Shown here: positions 37,202 through 47,926 of the stretch, in pieces
Layout: every line of letters starts with the position of its first letter
Position numbering within the stretch: the stretch's first letter is position 1
Assembly: GCF_030295425.1 (NCBI RefSeq)
Contig: NZ_AP027081.1
Coordinates: 2,897,001 to 2,961,000 of the forward strand
Direction: 5' to 3'
Origin: Mesoterricola sediminis
Lineage (GTDB): Bacteria > Acidobacteriota > Holophagae > Holophagales > Holophagaceae
Length of the DNA: 64,000 nt
Notes under the pieces: model-generated
What the model was told of the DNA's origin: nothing
Seen by the model: only the letters and a program-made list of their open reading frames with translations
Databases searched by the model: none
Program-made: the position numbers and the translations under genes

Positions 37202-38263
37202 TCAGGGCCTCCGGAACCGGTAGTGGCTCACCAGCCATTCCCCGCCGGGCCAGCCCCACAGCTCCGCGCAGGCCATGAAGAAGACCCGCCAGCGCTGGAG
37301 CCGGGCCCCGGCGGCGCCCGGGCCATAGGCGCGGGTGAACAGGTCCAGGACCTCCGCGGACCGGTCGTCGAGGTTGGCCAGCCAGGCTTCCGCCGTGCGG
37401 CGGTAGTGGTCTCCGTCCACCCGCCAGTGCTCCTCCAGGCGCAGGTGCTCCTGGTGGCGCAGCAGCAGGCCGTCGGCGGGCATCACCCCCCCGGAGAAGA
37501 ATTCGCGGCTCATCCAGTCCCCCGCGTCCCGCGGCTCGAAGAGGTACGTGAGCTCCCGGTGCGTGAAGATGTGCACGAAGAGCCGCCCCCCCGGGACGAG
37601 CCAGCCCGCGATCCGGCGCATCAGTTCCCGGTGATTGCGCATGTGCTCGAACATCTCGACGCTCACCACCCGGTCGAAGGCCTCCGCGGGAGCCTCGAAC
37701 CCGTTCATGTCGGCGGTCCGCACCTCCAGGTTCTCCAGGCCCCGGGCCTGGGCCTGGGCCCGGATGAAGGCGCCCTGGTCCCGGGAATTGGAGACGGCCA
37801 GGATGCGGGCCCGGGGATAGCGTTCGGCCATCCAGAGGCTCAAGCTGCCCCAGCCGCAGCCCAGTTCCAGGATGGTCTGCCCGTCGGCAAGGTCCGCTCG
37901 CCGGCAGGTCAGGTCCAGCATGGCCTCCTCGGCCTCGGCCAGTCCGGCGCACCCCGGCTCCCAGAGGCCGCAGCTGTACTTCAGGCGGGGACCCAGCACC
38001 TGCTGGAAGAAGGCCGGGGGCAGTTCGTAGTGCTGGAGGTTGGCGGCCTCCACCTGTTCGGCCACGGGGCCCAGGTCCAGCCGGGCCCACAGGGCCCGCT
38101 GCCGCTGCCAGGCGGCCTCCACCCCGCCCTGGCGTTCGTCGCGCAGGCGCTGGGCCAGGAGCCGCCGGATGCCCCCGCGGACCAGGGCGTCGGGGACCGC
38201 CCCGCTGTCCACGAGGCGGTCGATCCAGGAAAGGGTGGGCGGGGCCAGGGTGGCGGTCGTCAT
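37202..38263 (-). CDS. Cyclopropane-synthase-type SAM methyltransferase
   Basis: A 353-residue methyltransferase of the cyclopropane-fatty-acid synthase/methoxy-mycolate family. SAM motif I is [20 protein letters not shown], post-[11 protein letters not shown], and [13 protein letters not shown] is the catalytic-site loop. The N-terminal lipid-recognition segment is shorter than in Cfa proper and contains [22 protein letters not shown]. It differs clearly from the second Cfa-like protein two genes upstream, so the pair probably does different methyl transfers on unsaturated acyl chains. Start overlaps the DUF1295 stop (ATGA). Confidence 0.87.
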   Translation of the reverse strand: MTTATLAPPTLSWIDRLVDSGAVPDALVRGGIRRLLAQRLRDERQGGVEAAWQRQRALWARLDLGPVAEQVEAANLQHYELPPAFFQQVLGPRLKYSCGLWEPGCAGLAEAEEAMLDLTCRRADLADGQTILELGCGWGSLSLWMAERYPRARILAVSNSRDQGAFIRAQAQARGLENLEVRTADMNGFEAPAEAFDRVVSVEMFEHMRNHRELMRRIAGWLVPGGRLFVHIFTHRELTYLFEPRDAGDWMSREFFSGGVMPADGLLLRHQEHLRLEEHWRVDGDHYRRTAEAWLANLDDRSAEVLDLFTRAYGPGAAGARLQRWRVFFMACAELWGWPGGEWLVSHYRFRRP

Positions 38264-39045
38264 GGGCGGGGCTCGCGGAAAGGAGGGAGGGGGAGGAAGG
38301 CGCTCACGGCGGCCTGGTACGCCCGGTAGGCCTCGCCCCGGGAACGCAGGGCCTGGGCCTCGGTGGGCGGGATGCCGGTGACCCGCGTGAGCAGGAGGAA
38401 CATGAGGGCCGGGGCCAGGAAGGCCGCCACGGCCAGGGGAGCCCCCTGCGCCGCCACGGCGAAGCCGGCCCAGGTCAGCCATTCGAAGAAGTAGTTGGGA
38501 TGGCGGCTCCAGCCCCAGAGGCCCCGGCGGCACACCTGCCCGGGCCCGGCGGCGGCCTTGAAGGCCTTGAGCTGCGCGTCGGCGGTCCATTCCCCGGCCA
38601 CCCCCGCGAGGGCGAGGGCCAGGCCCGCCCAGGTCCATCCCGGGATCCCCGGGGCCGGGTCGCTGGCCCCCAGGAGGAAGGGGAGGGAGAGCACCAGGTT
38701 GAGGACGCCCTGGAGCAGGAAGAACCCCAGGAAGGGCAGGTGGGGCCGGGGTCCCCACAGCGCGCGGAGGTGCGCGTAGCGCCCGTCCTCCCGGGCCGAA
38801 CCGGCCACCCGCAGCGCCAGGTGCAGGCCCAGCCGGAAGCCCCAGGCGCCGCCCGCGGCGCCCAGGACCAGCCGCCGCCAGGGGTCCCCCTGCCCCGTCC
38901 AGGCGTAGAGGACGGCGAGGCCCCCCAGGCTGAAGGCCCAGGCCACGTCGATCCAGTCGGCCCGGTCCGTGCGCAGGTAGACCAGCCACGCCAGGAAGGG
39001 GAGTCCCAGGGCCAGGGGGAGGGCGGGAACCAGGGCTCCGGTCAC
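38260..39045 (-). CDS. DUF1295 / steroid-5-alpha-reductase-like membrane protein
   Basis: A 261-residue polytopic membrane protein. The C-terminal signature [22 protein letters not shown] is typical of DUF1295/ICMT-like proteins that bind a nucleotide or act on membrane lipids. About six hydrophobic helices. GTG 39045 overlaps the Cfa stop (GTGA). Members are commonly found with Cfa and DUF1365 genes; a reductase role on modified fatty acids is suggested by that context only. Confidence 0.85.
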   Translation of the reverse strand: MTGALVPALPLALGLPFLAWLVYLRTDRADWIDVAWAFSLGGLAVLYAWTGQGDPWRRLVLGAAGGAWGFRLGLHLALRVAGSAREDGRYAHLRALWGPRPHLPFLGFFLLQGVLNLVLSLPFLLGASDPAPGIPGWTWAGLALALAGVAGEWTADAQLKAFKAAAGPGQVCRRGLWGWSRHPNYFFEWLTWAGFAVAAQGAPLAVAAFLAPALMFLLLTRVTGIPPTEAQALRSRGEAYRAYQAAVSAFLPLPPFREPRP

Positions 39046-40202
39046 GGGCGCCCCCCGCCCTTCTCCATCACCAGCTGCGCGACGCTGACGTGCCGCTCCT
39101 GGAAGGCGCCCTCGCAGCTGGCCAGGTAGTAGTCCCACAGCCTGCGGAACCGGGCGTCGAAGCCCAGGGCGGCCACCTCGGCCCCCCGCGCGTGGAAGCG
39201 CTCCCGCCAGGTCCGGAGGGTGCGGGCGTAGTGGAGGCCCAGGTCCTCCATCCCCCGCATCTCCAGCCGGGTGGCCCGGGCCAGGCTCCGGTGCACTTCC
39301 AGGAGGCTGGCCAGCTGGGATCCGGGGAACACGTGCTGCTGGATGAAGTCCACCCCCCGCCGGTAGGCCTCGAAGTGCCGCTCCTCCATGGTGATGGTCT
39401 GCATGAGGAAGCGCCCGCCGGGCTCCAGGAGGCGGTCCACGGCGCCGAAGTAGGCGTCGTAGTTGGCGAGCCCCACGGCCTCGAACATCTCGATGGAGAC
39501 GGCCTTGGTGAAGGCGCCCCGCAGGTCCCGGTAGTCCTCCATGACGACCTGGATCCGGTCCTGGAGGCCCGCCTCCCGGACCCGCTCCGTGGCCAGGTCG
39601 AACTGCTCGCGGCTGATGGTCGTCGTGGTGATCCGGCACCCGTGGGCGCGGGCGGCGTGGAGCGCGAAACCGCCCCACCCCGTGCCGATCTCGACGAGCC
39701 GGTCCTCCGGCCCCAGGTCCAGCTTGCCGCAGATCATGCGGTACTTGGCCTCCTGGGCCTCCTCCAGCGTGGCCGTCTCCGAGGGGAAGAAGGCCGAGCT
39801 GTACGCCAGGGACGCGTCCAGCCAGAGCCGGTAGAAGGGGTTGCCCAGGTCATAGTGGGCGGCGATGTTGCGCCGCGCCCCGGCACGGGTGTTGGCCCGG
39901 GCGAGGTGGCGCAGCCGCGCGGCGGCCCTGCCGGCCGCGGAGAGGGCGCCGCCGTCGAGCAGGGCCATGTTCCGCAGCGCCACGCGCACCGCGGCCACGG
40001 GATCCGGACTGCTCCACCAGCCCTCCACGTAGGCTTCGCCCAGGCCCACCTCCCCGCGCAGCAGGGCGGCCTCGAAGGTGCGGAGGTCGTGGACGTCGAC
40101 CCGGGCCCGAAGGCCCGCGCCCGGGTCCCCGAAGACCCGCGTCCCCTCGGGCAGGGCCATCTCCAGGCAGCCCTCCCGCATCCTCTCCAGGGCGCGGAGC
40201 AT
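39042..40202 (-). CDS. cfa: Cyclopropane-fatty-acyl-phospholipid synthase
   Basis: A 386-residue Cfa family enzyme, which adds a methylene from SAM across cis double bonds of membrane phospholipids. The N-terminal lipid-binding domain ([21 protein letters not shown]) precedes the catalytic domain: [27 protein letters not shown] motif [26 protein letters not shown], and [15 protein letters not shown] 40202 overlaps the DUF1365 stop by one base (TGATG). It is coupled to DUF1365 and DUF1295, a combination seen in oxidative-stress lipid operons. Confidence 0.93.
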   Translation of the reverse strand: MLRALERMREGCLEMALPEGTRVFGDPGAGLRARVDVHDLRTFEAALLRGEVGLGEAYVEGWWSSPDPVAAVRVALRNMALLDGGALSAAGRAAARLRHLARANTRAGARRNIAAHYDLGNPFYRLWLDASLAYSSAFFPSETATLEEAQEAKYRMICGKLDLGPEDRLVEIGTGWGGFALHAARAHGCRITTTTISREQFDLATERVREAGLQDRIQVVMEDYRDLRGAFTKAVSIEMFEAVGLANYDAYFGAVDRLLEPGGRFLMQTITMEERHFEAYRRGVDFIQQHVFPGSQLASLLEVHRSLARATRLEMRGMEDLGLHYARTLRTWRERFHARGAEVAALGFDARFRRLWDYYLASCEGAFQERHVSVAQLVMEKGGGRP

Positions 40203-40972
40203 CAGCCCACGGGCGATCCCTGCGAGGACGCCGGGGCGGGCATGTTCGGCTTCGTGTAGACCGGCACGCGCTTGAGCCATAGTTTCAGTGCCTCCCAGTG
40301 GATGGCCGTGATGACCTTGAAGGTGTGGAGCGGAAAGGTGAGGAGGGCCCGGCGGACCTCGCGGGCCGTCCAGTCCCGGCGGTCCATGCGCAGGTCCGCG
40401 TCGAAGAGGAGCTCGTCGCCCCGGCGCAGGCCCATCCGGACCTGGAGGCGCTCCCCCGGGGCCGTGAAGGCCCAGCGGTAGCGCAGGTCCATGGGCATGA
40501 AAGGCGAGACGTGCATGGCCTTGGCCACGTCGAAGGCGTGGGCGGCGCCGGCGGCGCCGGGGCGCATCCAGTAGAGGATGCGCTCCTTCCAGGGCGTGCT
40601 CGTCACCTCCGCGCCCACCAGGGCCAGGCGCCCGTCCTCGTCCCAGGCGTAGACGTAGCTCACCGGATTGAAGCAGTAGCCCAGGAACCGCAGGTTGGTG
40701 AGGATGGCCGCGCGCCCCCCGGGGAAGACGAAGCCCTGGGAGGCCGCGCTTTCCGCCAGGCGCTCCCGCAGGGGCCGCGCGGGATCCCCGACGTGGTCCC
40801 GGTCATCGTAGGCGGCCCAGGCGAAGCGGTTGAAGCCCAGCAGCCGGGAGACGCCCATGGCCGCCTCCAGGCCGTCCAGGTCCAGGAGGGCCATGAACAC
40901 CGGGTAGGTGAACGCGTGGGGCCGCGGCGCGAAGCGCCGGTGCCGCACCGTGCCCACGTAGAGCCCGTTCAC
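40202..40972 (-). CDS. DUF1365 protein
   Basis: A 256-residue DUF1365 member. Diagnostic stretches: LYVGTVRHRRFAPRPHAFTYPVFMALLDLD, GRAAILTNLRFLGYCFNPVSYVYAW, VTSTPWKERILYW, and FDVAKAMHVSPFMPMDLRYRW. Biochemical role is not established, but the family is tightly linked to Cfa and FAD amine-oxidase genes in lipid-modification clusters. GTG 40972 overlaps the lipocalin stop (GTGA). Confidence 0.9.
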   Translation of the reverse strand: MNGLYVGTVRHRRFAPRPHAFTYPVFMALLDLDGLEAAMGVSRLLGFNRFAWAAYDDRDHVGDPARPLRERLAESAASQGFVFPGGRAAILTNLRFLGYCFNPVSYVYAWDEDGRLALVGAEVTSTPWKERILYWMRPGAAGAAHAFDVAKAMHVSPFMPMDLRYRWAFTAPGERLQVRMGLRRGDELLFDADLRMDRRDWTAREVRRALLTFPLHTFKVITAIHWEALKLWLKRVPVYTKPNMPAPASSQGSPVG

Positions 40973-41526
40973 GGGACCCACCGCTGGGGGATCCGCCGCA
41001 GCTTCGTCACGTCGTAGCCCGCCTCCCGGAGCAGCTGGACCATGCGGTCGTAGACCGGCTCCGGGATCGCCGGCCGGCGCGCCATGATCCAGGCGTAGTC
41101 GCGCTTCTCCCGGGCCACGACGGTGACCGCGTAGTCCGGGTCCACGTGGATGATCCGGTAGTCGGCCTTGACGGGCCAGACGAAGCGCATGCCCCAGACG
41201 GCGTTGGTGGCGGGGTCCAGCACGAAGCCCCGGGGCGTCATGCGCCCGGGAGGCCCGTCCGGGCCCCCCTTGCGGTACGTGAACGTGGTGGCCACCGTGC
41301 CGTCCGGGTCCAGGCGGTACGACTCGACGGCGTTGGCGATGCCCCGTTCCAGGAAGGTGGGGATGCAGGCGATGACGTACCAGTCGCCCATGAACCGCGG
41401 CAGGTCCACGGCCGGCACGGTGCGCAGGGGGACGCGGGCGGGGGTCCGGCACGCCGCCAGGGCGAGCAGGGCGGCGGCGAACGTGGACAGCAGGATCAGG
41501 GGCGGGGGTTTCAAGGGGGCCTCCAC
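40969..41526 (-). CDS. Lipocalin lipoprotein (Blc type)
   Basis: A 185-residue lipocalin with a lipoprotein signal (LLSTFAAALLALAAC) and motifs PRFMGDWYVIACIPTFLERG, GFVLDPATNAVWGMRFVWPVKADYRIIHVD and YAWIMARRPAIPE. Blc-type lipocalins sit on the outer membrane and bind fatty acids or lysophospholipids. It follows the anti-sigma gene by 32 bp and is the first of the downstream lipid genes. A paralogue without lipobox closes the cluster. Confidence 0.9.
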   Translation of the reverse strand: MEAPLKPPPLILLSTFAAALLALAACRTPARVPLRTVPAVDLPRFMGDWYVIACIPTFLERGIANAVESYRLDPDGTVATTFTYRKGGPDGPPGRMTPRGFVLDPATNAVWGMRFVWPVKADYRIIHVDPDYAVTVVAREKRDYAWIMARRPAIPEPVYDRMVQLLREAGYDVTKLRRIPQRWVP

Positions 41527-41558
41527 CTACCCCAACGCCGCCAGGGCCCTTCTGGATT

Positions 41559-42179
41559 TCACCGCCCCGCGGCGCGCTGCAGGAGGCCCCGCCAGCCGGT
41601 GAAGCGGATCCCGCCCTCCAGGCTGGCCAGCAGCCAGCAATCCTCGTCCGGCAGGGCCACCGGCGCGTGGACCCGGGACGGGTCCTCCTCGTCGAAGTCC
41701 CCCGCCTCCAGCACCCGGCCCGCGTCCTCCAGGCCCCCGGCCAGGATCACCGCGCGCTCCAGGCCCCGGTGGCCGTGCTCGGGAAAGGGGCGCCCCTTCT
41801 CCATGTGGATGAGGAAGAGCCCGCCGCCGGCCTCCAGGAAGCGGAAGCCGCGGGTGAGGGCGCCGTGCCAGGCCGCGCCCTCGAGGGAGGGCAGCAGGCT
41901 CCAGAGGGCCCGGGGCAGGGGCAGGGCCTCCCCGCCCACGCGGGGGGCCTCCGGCGCCTTGAGCCGGGCGAGGATGCCCTGGAGGAGCTCGGCGGGGGGC
42001 TCCGCCTCCGGCATCGCGGCCAGGAGCGCGCCCCCGGGGGCCAGGTCCTGGCCCGCCTCGCGCCGGCAGATCCCGCAGAAGGCCAGGTGGGCCTCCAGGA
42101 GGGTGCGGGAGGCCGGATCCAGGTGGCCGGAGGCGTAGTCCAGCCAGTGGTCCTCGCGGGGGTGGAGCCGGGGGTTCAT
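41559..42179 (-). CDS. chrR: ChrR-type zinc anti-sigma factor with cupin domain
   Basis: A 206-residue anti-sigma factor that would hold the adjacent ECF sigma in the cytoplasm. The zinc ligands fall at the same numbers as those I recall for Rhodobacter sphaeroides ChrR: His6, His31, Cys35 and Cys38 (HLAFCGIC). The C-terminal half is a cupin (GGGLFLIHMEKGRPFPEHGHRGLERAVILAGGLED; DFDEEDPSRVHAPVALPDEDC), in ChrR the part needed to respond to singlet oxygen. Its start overlaps the sigma-factor stop by four bases, as in rpoE-chrR operons. Release would switch on the surrounding lipid genes. Confidence 0.9.
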   Translation of the reverse strand: MNPRLHPREDHWLDYASGHLDPASRTLLEAHLAFCGICRREAGQDLAPGGALLAAMPEAEPPAELLQGILARLKAPEAPRVGGEALPLPRALWSLLPSLEGAAWHGALTRGFRFLEAGGGLFLIHMEKGRPFPEHGHRGLERAVILAGGLEDAGRVLEAGDFDEEDPSRVHAPVALPDEDCWLLASLEGGIRFTGWRGLLQRAAGR

Positions 42180-42745
42180 GGTTTCTCCCTTCCCAGCACC
42201 AGGCCCCGCAGGGCCCGGAGCCCCGCGCGGATGCGGGTCTTGACGGTGCCGACGGGGAGGCCGAGCATTCGGGCGGTCTCGTCGTAGGACAGGTCCCCGA
42301 AATAGGCGAGGCGGAGGGGGGTGAGCTGGTCGTCGGGAAGCATGGCGAGGGCCTTGTGGATGGAGGGGGCGAGGGTGGGATCCCCTTCCCCGTGGGCGCC
42401 CCCCAGGAACTCCAGGTCGAGGCCTCCCGTTTCCCTAACGCGCCCCAGGCTCCGCTGGATGTCGAAGACCTTGTGCCGGGTCACCGTGAAGATCCAGCCG
42501 GCCGCCCCGCCGTCCTCCTGGGGAGCGAAGAGCCCGGCCTTCTGCCAGAGGGCGAGGAAGATCTCCTGCACCGCGTCCTCGTGGGGGAAGGCGCCCGGCG
42601 CCATGGCCCGCACGTAGGCCAGCACCCGGCTGCCGTAGCGGTGGAAGAGTTCGGCCAGCGCCTCCGCGTCCTGGACGGCGATGCGGGCCAGGAGCTGCTC
42701 GTCGGAGGGGCCGGCATGGGCGGCGGGTTCGGGACGGTGGGTCAT
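42176..42745 (-). CDS. ECF RNA polymerase sigma factor (RpoE/ChrR group)
   Basis: A 189-residue ECF sigma factor. Region 2: LAELFHRYGSRVLAYVRAM, then HEDAVQEIFLALWQKAGLF. Region 4: LPDDQLTPLRLAYFGDLSYDETARMLGLPVGTVKTRIRAGLRAL. It is immediately followed by the ChrR-type anti-sigma, the ECF11-like arrangement. The 83 bp upstream (to the amine-oxidase stop) may hold its own promoter; I could not identify a TGATC-type -35 with confidence. ATG 42745 was chosen because region 2 begins about 15 residues later and upstream codons lack similarity. Confidence 0.93.
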   Translation of the reverse strand: MTHRPEPAAHAGPSDEQLLARIAVQDAEALAELFHRYGSRVLAYVRAMAPGAFPHEDAVQEIFLALWQKAGLFAPQEDGGAAGWIFTVTRHKVFDIQRSLGRVRETGGLDLEFLGGAHGEGDPTLAPSIHKALAMLPDDQLTPLRLAYFGDLSYDETARMLGLPVGTVKTRIRAGLRALRGLVLGREKP

Positions 42746-42828
42746 GGGGGCGCGGGTTCGCCCCTCCACTTTAGCCCAGGGGGCCTCCGGCGGCGAAGCC
42801 GCCCCGGCGGACCGCGGCGCGGCCACCC

Positions 42829-44060
42829 TCACCGTGGCCCCCCCGCCAGGATGGCCTCCGCCGCGCGGAGCCCGCTGACCAGCCCATCCTCATGGAACCC
42901 GTTGGCCCAGTAGGCCCCCGCGAAATGCACGCGCCGCCTCCCGCTGACCTCCGCCCAGCGCCCCTGGGCCCGGAGGGCCGCCAGATCGAAGCGCGGGTGC
43001 GCATAGTCGTACCGGGCCAGGACCTTGGACGGGTCCACCCGGCCCTCCCCGTGGAGGGTCACGAAGAGGTCCGGCGCCGCCCCCAGGGGCTGCAGGCGGT
43101 TCATGTGGTACGTGAGGAGGAGGGGGTTGCCCGGCTCCCCCTTGAAGTTCCAGCTGGCCCAGCCCCGCCGGCGGCGGGGCAGCACCGAGGCGTCGGTGTG
43201 CAGCCAGGTGGGGCTCGGATTGGGCCGGAAGGCGCCGAGCACCTCCCGCTCCAGGGGATCGGCGTCGGCCAGGAGCGCCAGGGCCTGGTCCCCGTGGCAG
43301 GCCAACAGGACCGCGTCGAAGCCCAGGGCGCCCTCCCCCGCCACCCGGACCTCCGCGCCGGCTTCCGTCCGCCTCACCTCCCGCACCGCGGCCCCGGTGC
43401 GGATCCGGTCCGAGAAGGGCCGCGCGAGGGGTTCCAGGTAGCGGCTCGTGCCGCCGGGGATCGTGCGCCACCGGTGCTGGGTCGTGAACCCCAGCATCCC
43501 GTGGTTCCGGAAGAACCGGAGCAGGGCCAGCAGCGGGAAGGCCTCCATGGCCGCGGGGGGCGTGGACCACACGGCCCCGGCCATGGGATAGAGGTAGGCC
43601 CGGCGGAAGTCCGCGCCGAACCCCGCCGCGTCCAGGGCCTCGCCCAGGGGCGTCTCCCGGGCCGCGGGATCCCGGGCCAGGGCGTTGCCCCAGGCGTTGA
43701 ACCGGGCCACCTCCCGCCAGAAGGCCCAGAACCTGGGATCCAGGGCGTTCCGCCGCTCCGCGAGGAGCCCGTTGAGGCCCCGGCTGCACCAGGAGAACCC
43801 CGGGCCCGCGTAGGCGAAGCTCATGTCCGACGCGCAGGTGGGCACGCCGAGCTCCTCCATCAGGGCGACGAACCGGGGGTAGTTCTCCCGGTTGTGGACG
43901 ATGAAGCCGGTGTCCACCGCCGTCCCGTCCCCCAGGCGCGCCGTGTGGGTGTGGCCCCCGATGCGCTCCGCCCCTTCGAACACGTGGACCTCGGCACCGC
44001 CCAGGGTGAGCGCCCTGGCCGCCCCCAGGCCCGAAATGCCGGCCCCGATCACCGCGATCC

Positions 44061-44064
<4 letters not shown>
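42829..44064 (-). CDS. FAD-dependent amine-oxidase family protein of the Cfa/DUF1365 cluster
   Basis: A 411-residue flavoprotein starting with the FAD dinucleotide-binding motif IAVIGAGISGLGAARALTLGG and ending with the conserved FAD-contact block HFAGAYWANGFHEDGLVSGLRAA. YHMNRLQPL and the WLHTDASVLPRRRRGWASWN segment are hallmarks of the family annotated near cyclopropane-fatty-acid and DUF1365 genes. In Rhodobacter a related flavin protein under RpoE-ChrR takes part in furan fatty-acid formation; an analogous acyl-chain oxidation is plausible here. ATG overlaps the desaturase stop (ATGA). Confidence 0.88.
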
Positions 44065-44897
<833 letters not shown>

Positions 44898-45049
44898 CCC
44901 AACCCCAACGCCGGATCCCCCCCGGCGGATTCAGGAACCTTCCGGGAAGGAATGAAAAAATCGCCAACCCGGCCATCCGGAGCCGGGAATGGCGGCGTTG
45001 GTGAAGGTGGCCCCAGAAGACTGGCGCCCCCTTCCAACCGGAGACCGTC

Positions 45050-46342
45050 ATGACCAAGACCTTCCTCGGAGGCCTCGCCTTCGGCGCGCTCGCGCTGGGC
45101 CTCGCCTGCAGCAGCACCGACAACCCCGTCCGCTACGCCCAGGTCCGGGTGGTCCACGCCAGCCCCGACGCCCCGGCCGTGGACGCCTACGCGGGCTCCG
45201 TCAGCCTCGCCAAGGGCGCCGGGTTCAAGGCGGCCACCGCCTTCGTCCCGGTCCCCGACGGGACCACCACCTTCACCTTCAACGCCGCGGGAACCCGGAC
45301 CACGGCCCTGACGGCCTCCGCCGACCTCAAGGGAGGCTACGCCTACACCGTCCTGGCCGTGGGCAGGCTCGCCTCCCTCCAGGCCCTGATCGTTCCCGAC
45401 GACGGCGCGGCCCCCGGCCAGGGCAACGTCAAGGTGCGCGTGGTCCACGCCGCCCCCGCCGCCCCGGCCGTGGACGTCTACGTCACCGCCCCCGGCGCCA
45501 GCCTCGCCACCGCCACCCCCGCCGTGGCCGGGGCCGCCTTCAAGGCCTACTCCCCCGCCCTCGAGGTGCCCGCGGCCGCCTACCAGATCCGAATCACCGC
45601 CGCGGGTTCCAGGACCCCCGTCTACGACAGCGGCTCCGTGACCCTGACCGCCGGATCCGACCTGGTGCTCGCCGCCGTCCAGCAGGACCTGGGCGCCGCC
45701 CCCGTCACCCTCCTGGCCCTGTCCAGGGACCCCGCCCATCCCGCCGCCGAGATCCCCGACAACCGCGCCCTGGTCCGCGCCATCCACGCCTCCCCCGACG
45801 CGCCGGCCGTGGACGTCCTCGTGAACGGCCAGACCGCCCTCAACGGCGTCGCCTACCCCCAGGCCAGCACCTACCTGCCCGTCACCAGCGGGACCGCCGC
45901 CGTCCAGCTGAACCTGGCCGGCACGGCCACCCAGGTCATCGGCGCCTCCCTGCCGCTGTCGGCCACCCAGGCCTACAGCGTCTTCGCGGTGAACCGGGTC
46001 TCCGGCCTCCAGCTCCTGCCCGTGGCCGACGACCTCACCCCGCCCCCCGCCGGCAAGGCCAAGCTGCGGGCCATCCACCTGAGCCCCGACGCCCCCAACG
46101 TCGACGTGTGGGTCGGCGGCGCCAAGGTGCTCACCGACGTCCCCTTCAAGGCCGCCAGCCCCTACCTCCTGGTCCCCGCCGGCGCCACCCAGGTCCAGAT
46201 CGCCGTCACCGGCACCACCACCGTCGTCCTCCAGGGCACCCCCACCCTCGCCGACGGCGGCATCTACACCGCCGCCGCCATCGGCACCGTCTCCGCCCTG
46301 CCCGCCGCGCCCCTCACCCTGGACCTCCTCCGGGACAAGTAG
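45050..46342 (+). CDS. DUF4397 repeat lipoprotein
   Basis: A 430-residue lipoprotein: signal and lipobox ALALGLACSS, then four DUF4397 beta-sandwich repeats. Each opens with the same motif: VRVVHASPDAPAVDAY, VRVVHAAPAAPAVDVY, VRAIHASPDAPAVDVL and LRAIHLSPDAPNVDVW, about 105 residues apart. DUF4397 domains are surface adhesion or structural modules. ATG 45050 follows CCGGAGACC. A GGAAC element about 110 bp upstream may be part of an ECF-type promoter; uncertain. Confidence 0.9.
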   Translation: MTKTFLGGLAFGALALGLACSSTDNPVRYAQVRVVHASPDAPAVDAYAGSVSLAKGAGFKAATAFVPVPDGTTTFTFNAAGTRTTALTASADLKGGYAYTVLAVGRLASLQALIVPDDGAAPGQGNVKVRVVHAAPAAPAVDVYVTAPGASLATATPAVAGAAFKAYSPALEVPAAAYQIRITAAGSRTPVYDSGSVTLTAGSDLVLAAVQQDLGAAPVTLLALSRDPAHPAAEIPDNRALVRAIHASPDAPAVDVLVNGQTALNGVAYPQASTYLPVTSGTAAVQLNLAGTATQVIGASLPLSATQAYSVFAVNRVSGLQLLPVADDLTPPPAGKAKLRAIHLSPDAPNVDVWVGGAKVLTDVPFKAASPYLLVPAGATQVQIAVTGTTTVVLQGTPTLADGGIYTAAAIGTVSALPAAPLTLDLLRDK

Positions 46343-46352
46343 CCTCCCCGAG

Positions 46353-46411
46353 GCGTCCCGCCTTGCCCCGGCTTCCTGGCGCGCCGCAGGGACCCGGGAA
46401 AGGCGGGACGC
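46353..46411. terminator. Bidirectional hairpin between convergent genes
   Basis: GCGTCCCGCCTT at 46353-46364 pairs perfectly with AAGGCGGGACGC at 46400-46411, around a 35-nt GC-rich centre. It sits 10 bp after the DUF4397 stop and 60 bp before the end of the convergent small gene. No long U-tract. Confidence 0.6.
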
Positions 46412-46470
46412 GGAACCGACAACCGGGGCGGGTCCCGCCAGGTGCCCGCCCCCACCGGACCCGGGCCGGG

Positions 46471-46722
46471 CTACCTGTCGCGGCCTCCGGCCACCAGGTC
46501 CTTGGCAGGCTTCTGCTCCCTGGCCTGAAGGACGTGCCTGGCCTTGTCGGATTCAAAAAGGGCCTGCAGCCGCAGGGCGGAGGCCCCCAGGGCGTTCCCC
46601 GAAGCCCGGGTCTTCCGATAGAAAATCCAGCCTTTGGCCTCCGCCCAATCGCAAAGGCGGTGGAACCCGTATATGACGGTCAAGGAAGCGACCACGAGGG
46701 CGGTGATCTTCAGGATGCCCAT
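46471..46722 (-). CDS. Small hypothetical protein with N-terminal membrane helix
   Basis: An 83-residue protein: one hydrophobic helix (ILKITALVVASLTVIYGF), then HRLCDWAEAKGWIFYRKTRASGNALGASALRLQALFESDKA and a basic tail. The GWIFYRK and LGASALRLQALFE segments look like a conserved small-protein family of unknown function. GAGGTGAG ribosome site ahead of ATG 46722. Single gene; the 274 bp to the prenyltransferase gene hold nothing I can identify. Confidence 0.7.
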   Translation of the reverse strand: MGILKITALVVASLTVIYGFHRLCDWAEAKGWIFYRKTRASGNALGASALRLQALFESDKARHVLQAREQKPAKDLVAGGRDR

Positions 46723-46996
46723 GGCAAACTCACCTCAGGATGCCGTGCGAAGGAAGGCCAGGAAGGCGAAGGGTTCAAGGGTCAACCTGCCGGAGGGGAT
46801 GGGATCCCTCCAGGATGCCAGGATACCCCCGGAGGCCCCAGGCCCTCCCCGGTCCCATTCAGGCCCTGACCCGCGAAGCCGCCGGCGCCCCTGCGATATA
46901 GTGATCCTCGCCCCCAAGGCTCAGCCGAAGCCCGGGCCCAGGTCGCCGCCGCGATGGCACCCGGCTCGCCCCTCGGTTCCCCCTTGAAAGAAGCAG

Positions 46997-47878
46997 GTGC
47001 ACAACTTGAGCACTTTCAAACAATTCAGAGAACTGCTCGACATGATCAAGTTCGAGCACACCGTCTTCGCCCTCCCCTTCGCCCTCCTGGGGGGCCTGGC
47101 CTCGTACCGGGGCGCCCCGCCCCTGGAGAAGGTGCTGTGGATCCTGGCGGCCATGGTGGGGGCCCGGACGGCGGCCATGACCTTCAACCGCCTCGCGGAC
47201 GAGGACCTGGACGGGGCCAACCCCCGCACCGCCAGCCGCGCCCTGCCCGCGGGCCGCGTGACCCGGGCCGGGGCCTACGCCCTCCTGGGCGTCTCCATCC
47301 TCCTCCTCTGCGTGGCCGCGGGCCGCCTCGGGCCCCTGCCCTGGAAGCTGACCCCCCTGGCCCTCGTCATCATCCTGGGCTACTCCTTCTGCAAGCGGTT
47401 CACCGCCCTCAGCCACGTCGTCCTGGGCCTCTCCCTGGCGGGGGCGCCCCTGGGAGCCTGGATCGCCGTCAACGGCTTCCTCCAGGCCCCGGCCTGGTAC
47501 CTGGCCCTGGGCGTCCTCACGTGGACGGCGGGCTTCGACATCCTCTACGCCCTCCAGGACCAGGACTACGACGTCTCCCGGGGCCTGCACTCCATCCCCA
47601 GCCGCCTGGGCACGGCGAGGTCCCTCCTCCTCTCCCGGGCCTTCCACCTGGCGGCGGTGATCGCCTGGGCTGGCTTCAACCTGGCCGTGGAGGCCCACGT
47701 CCTCCCCTGGCTGGGCTGGGCCCTGGTGACCGCCATCCTCCTGCGGGAGCAGTGGGTCGTCCGGGGCGGGAACCTCTCCCGCATCGACCACGCCTTCTTC
47801 ACCCTGAACAGCCTCGTGGGGCTCGTGTTCTTCGCGGGACACGCGGCGGAGTGGCTCGTGGCCAGGGCCTTGCCATGA
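46997..47878 (+). CDS. UbiA-family polyprenyltransferase
   Basis: A 293-residue integral membrane prenyltransferase that joins a polyprenyl chain to an aromatic quinone precursor. The two Asp-rich motifs are NRLADEDLDGANPRTASRALPAG and DILYALQDQDYDVSRGLHSIP, with about eight helices. The pattern resembles the 4-hydroxybenzoate/MqnP branch, which in menaquinone-only bacteria belongs to the futalosine pathway; the exact substrate is inference. GTG 46997 is the longest start; ATG 47042 (MIKFEHTVFALPFAL) fits the family equally well. Confidence 0.88.
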   Translation: MHNLSTFKQFRELLDMIKFEHTVFALPFALLGGLASYRGAPPLEKVLWILAAMVGARTAAMTFNRLADEDLDGANPRTASRALPAGRVTRAGAYALLGVSILLLCVAAGRLGPLPWKLTPLALVIILGYSFCKRFTALSHVVLGLSLAGAPLGAWIAVNGFLQAPAWYLALGVLTWTAGFDILYALQDQDYDVSRGLHSIPSRLGTARSLLLSRAFHLAAVIAWAGFNLAVEAHVLPWLGWALVTAILLREQWVVRGGNLSRIDHAFFTLNSLVGLVFFAGHAAEWLVARALP

Positions 47879-47926
47879 ACTCCAGCCTCGACAGGACCGC
47901 CCACCCCGGCGTAGGGTAGGAAGTCT

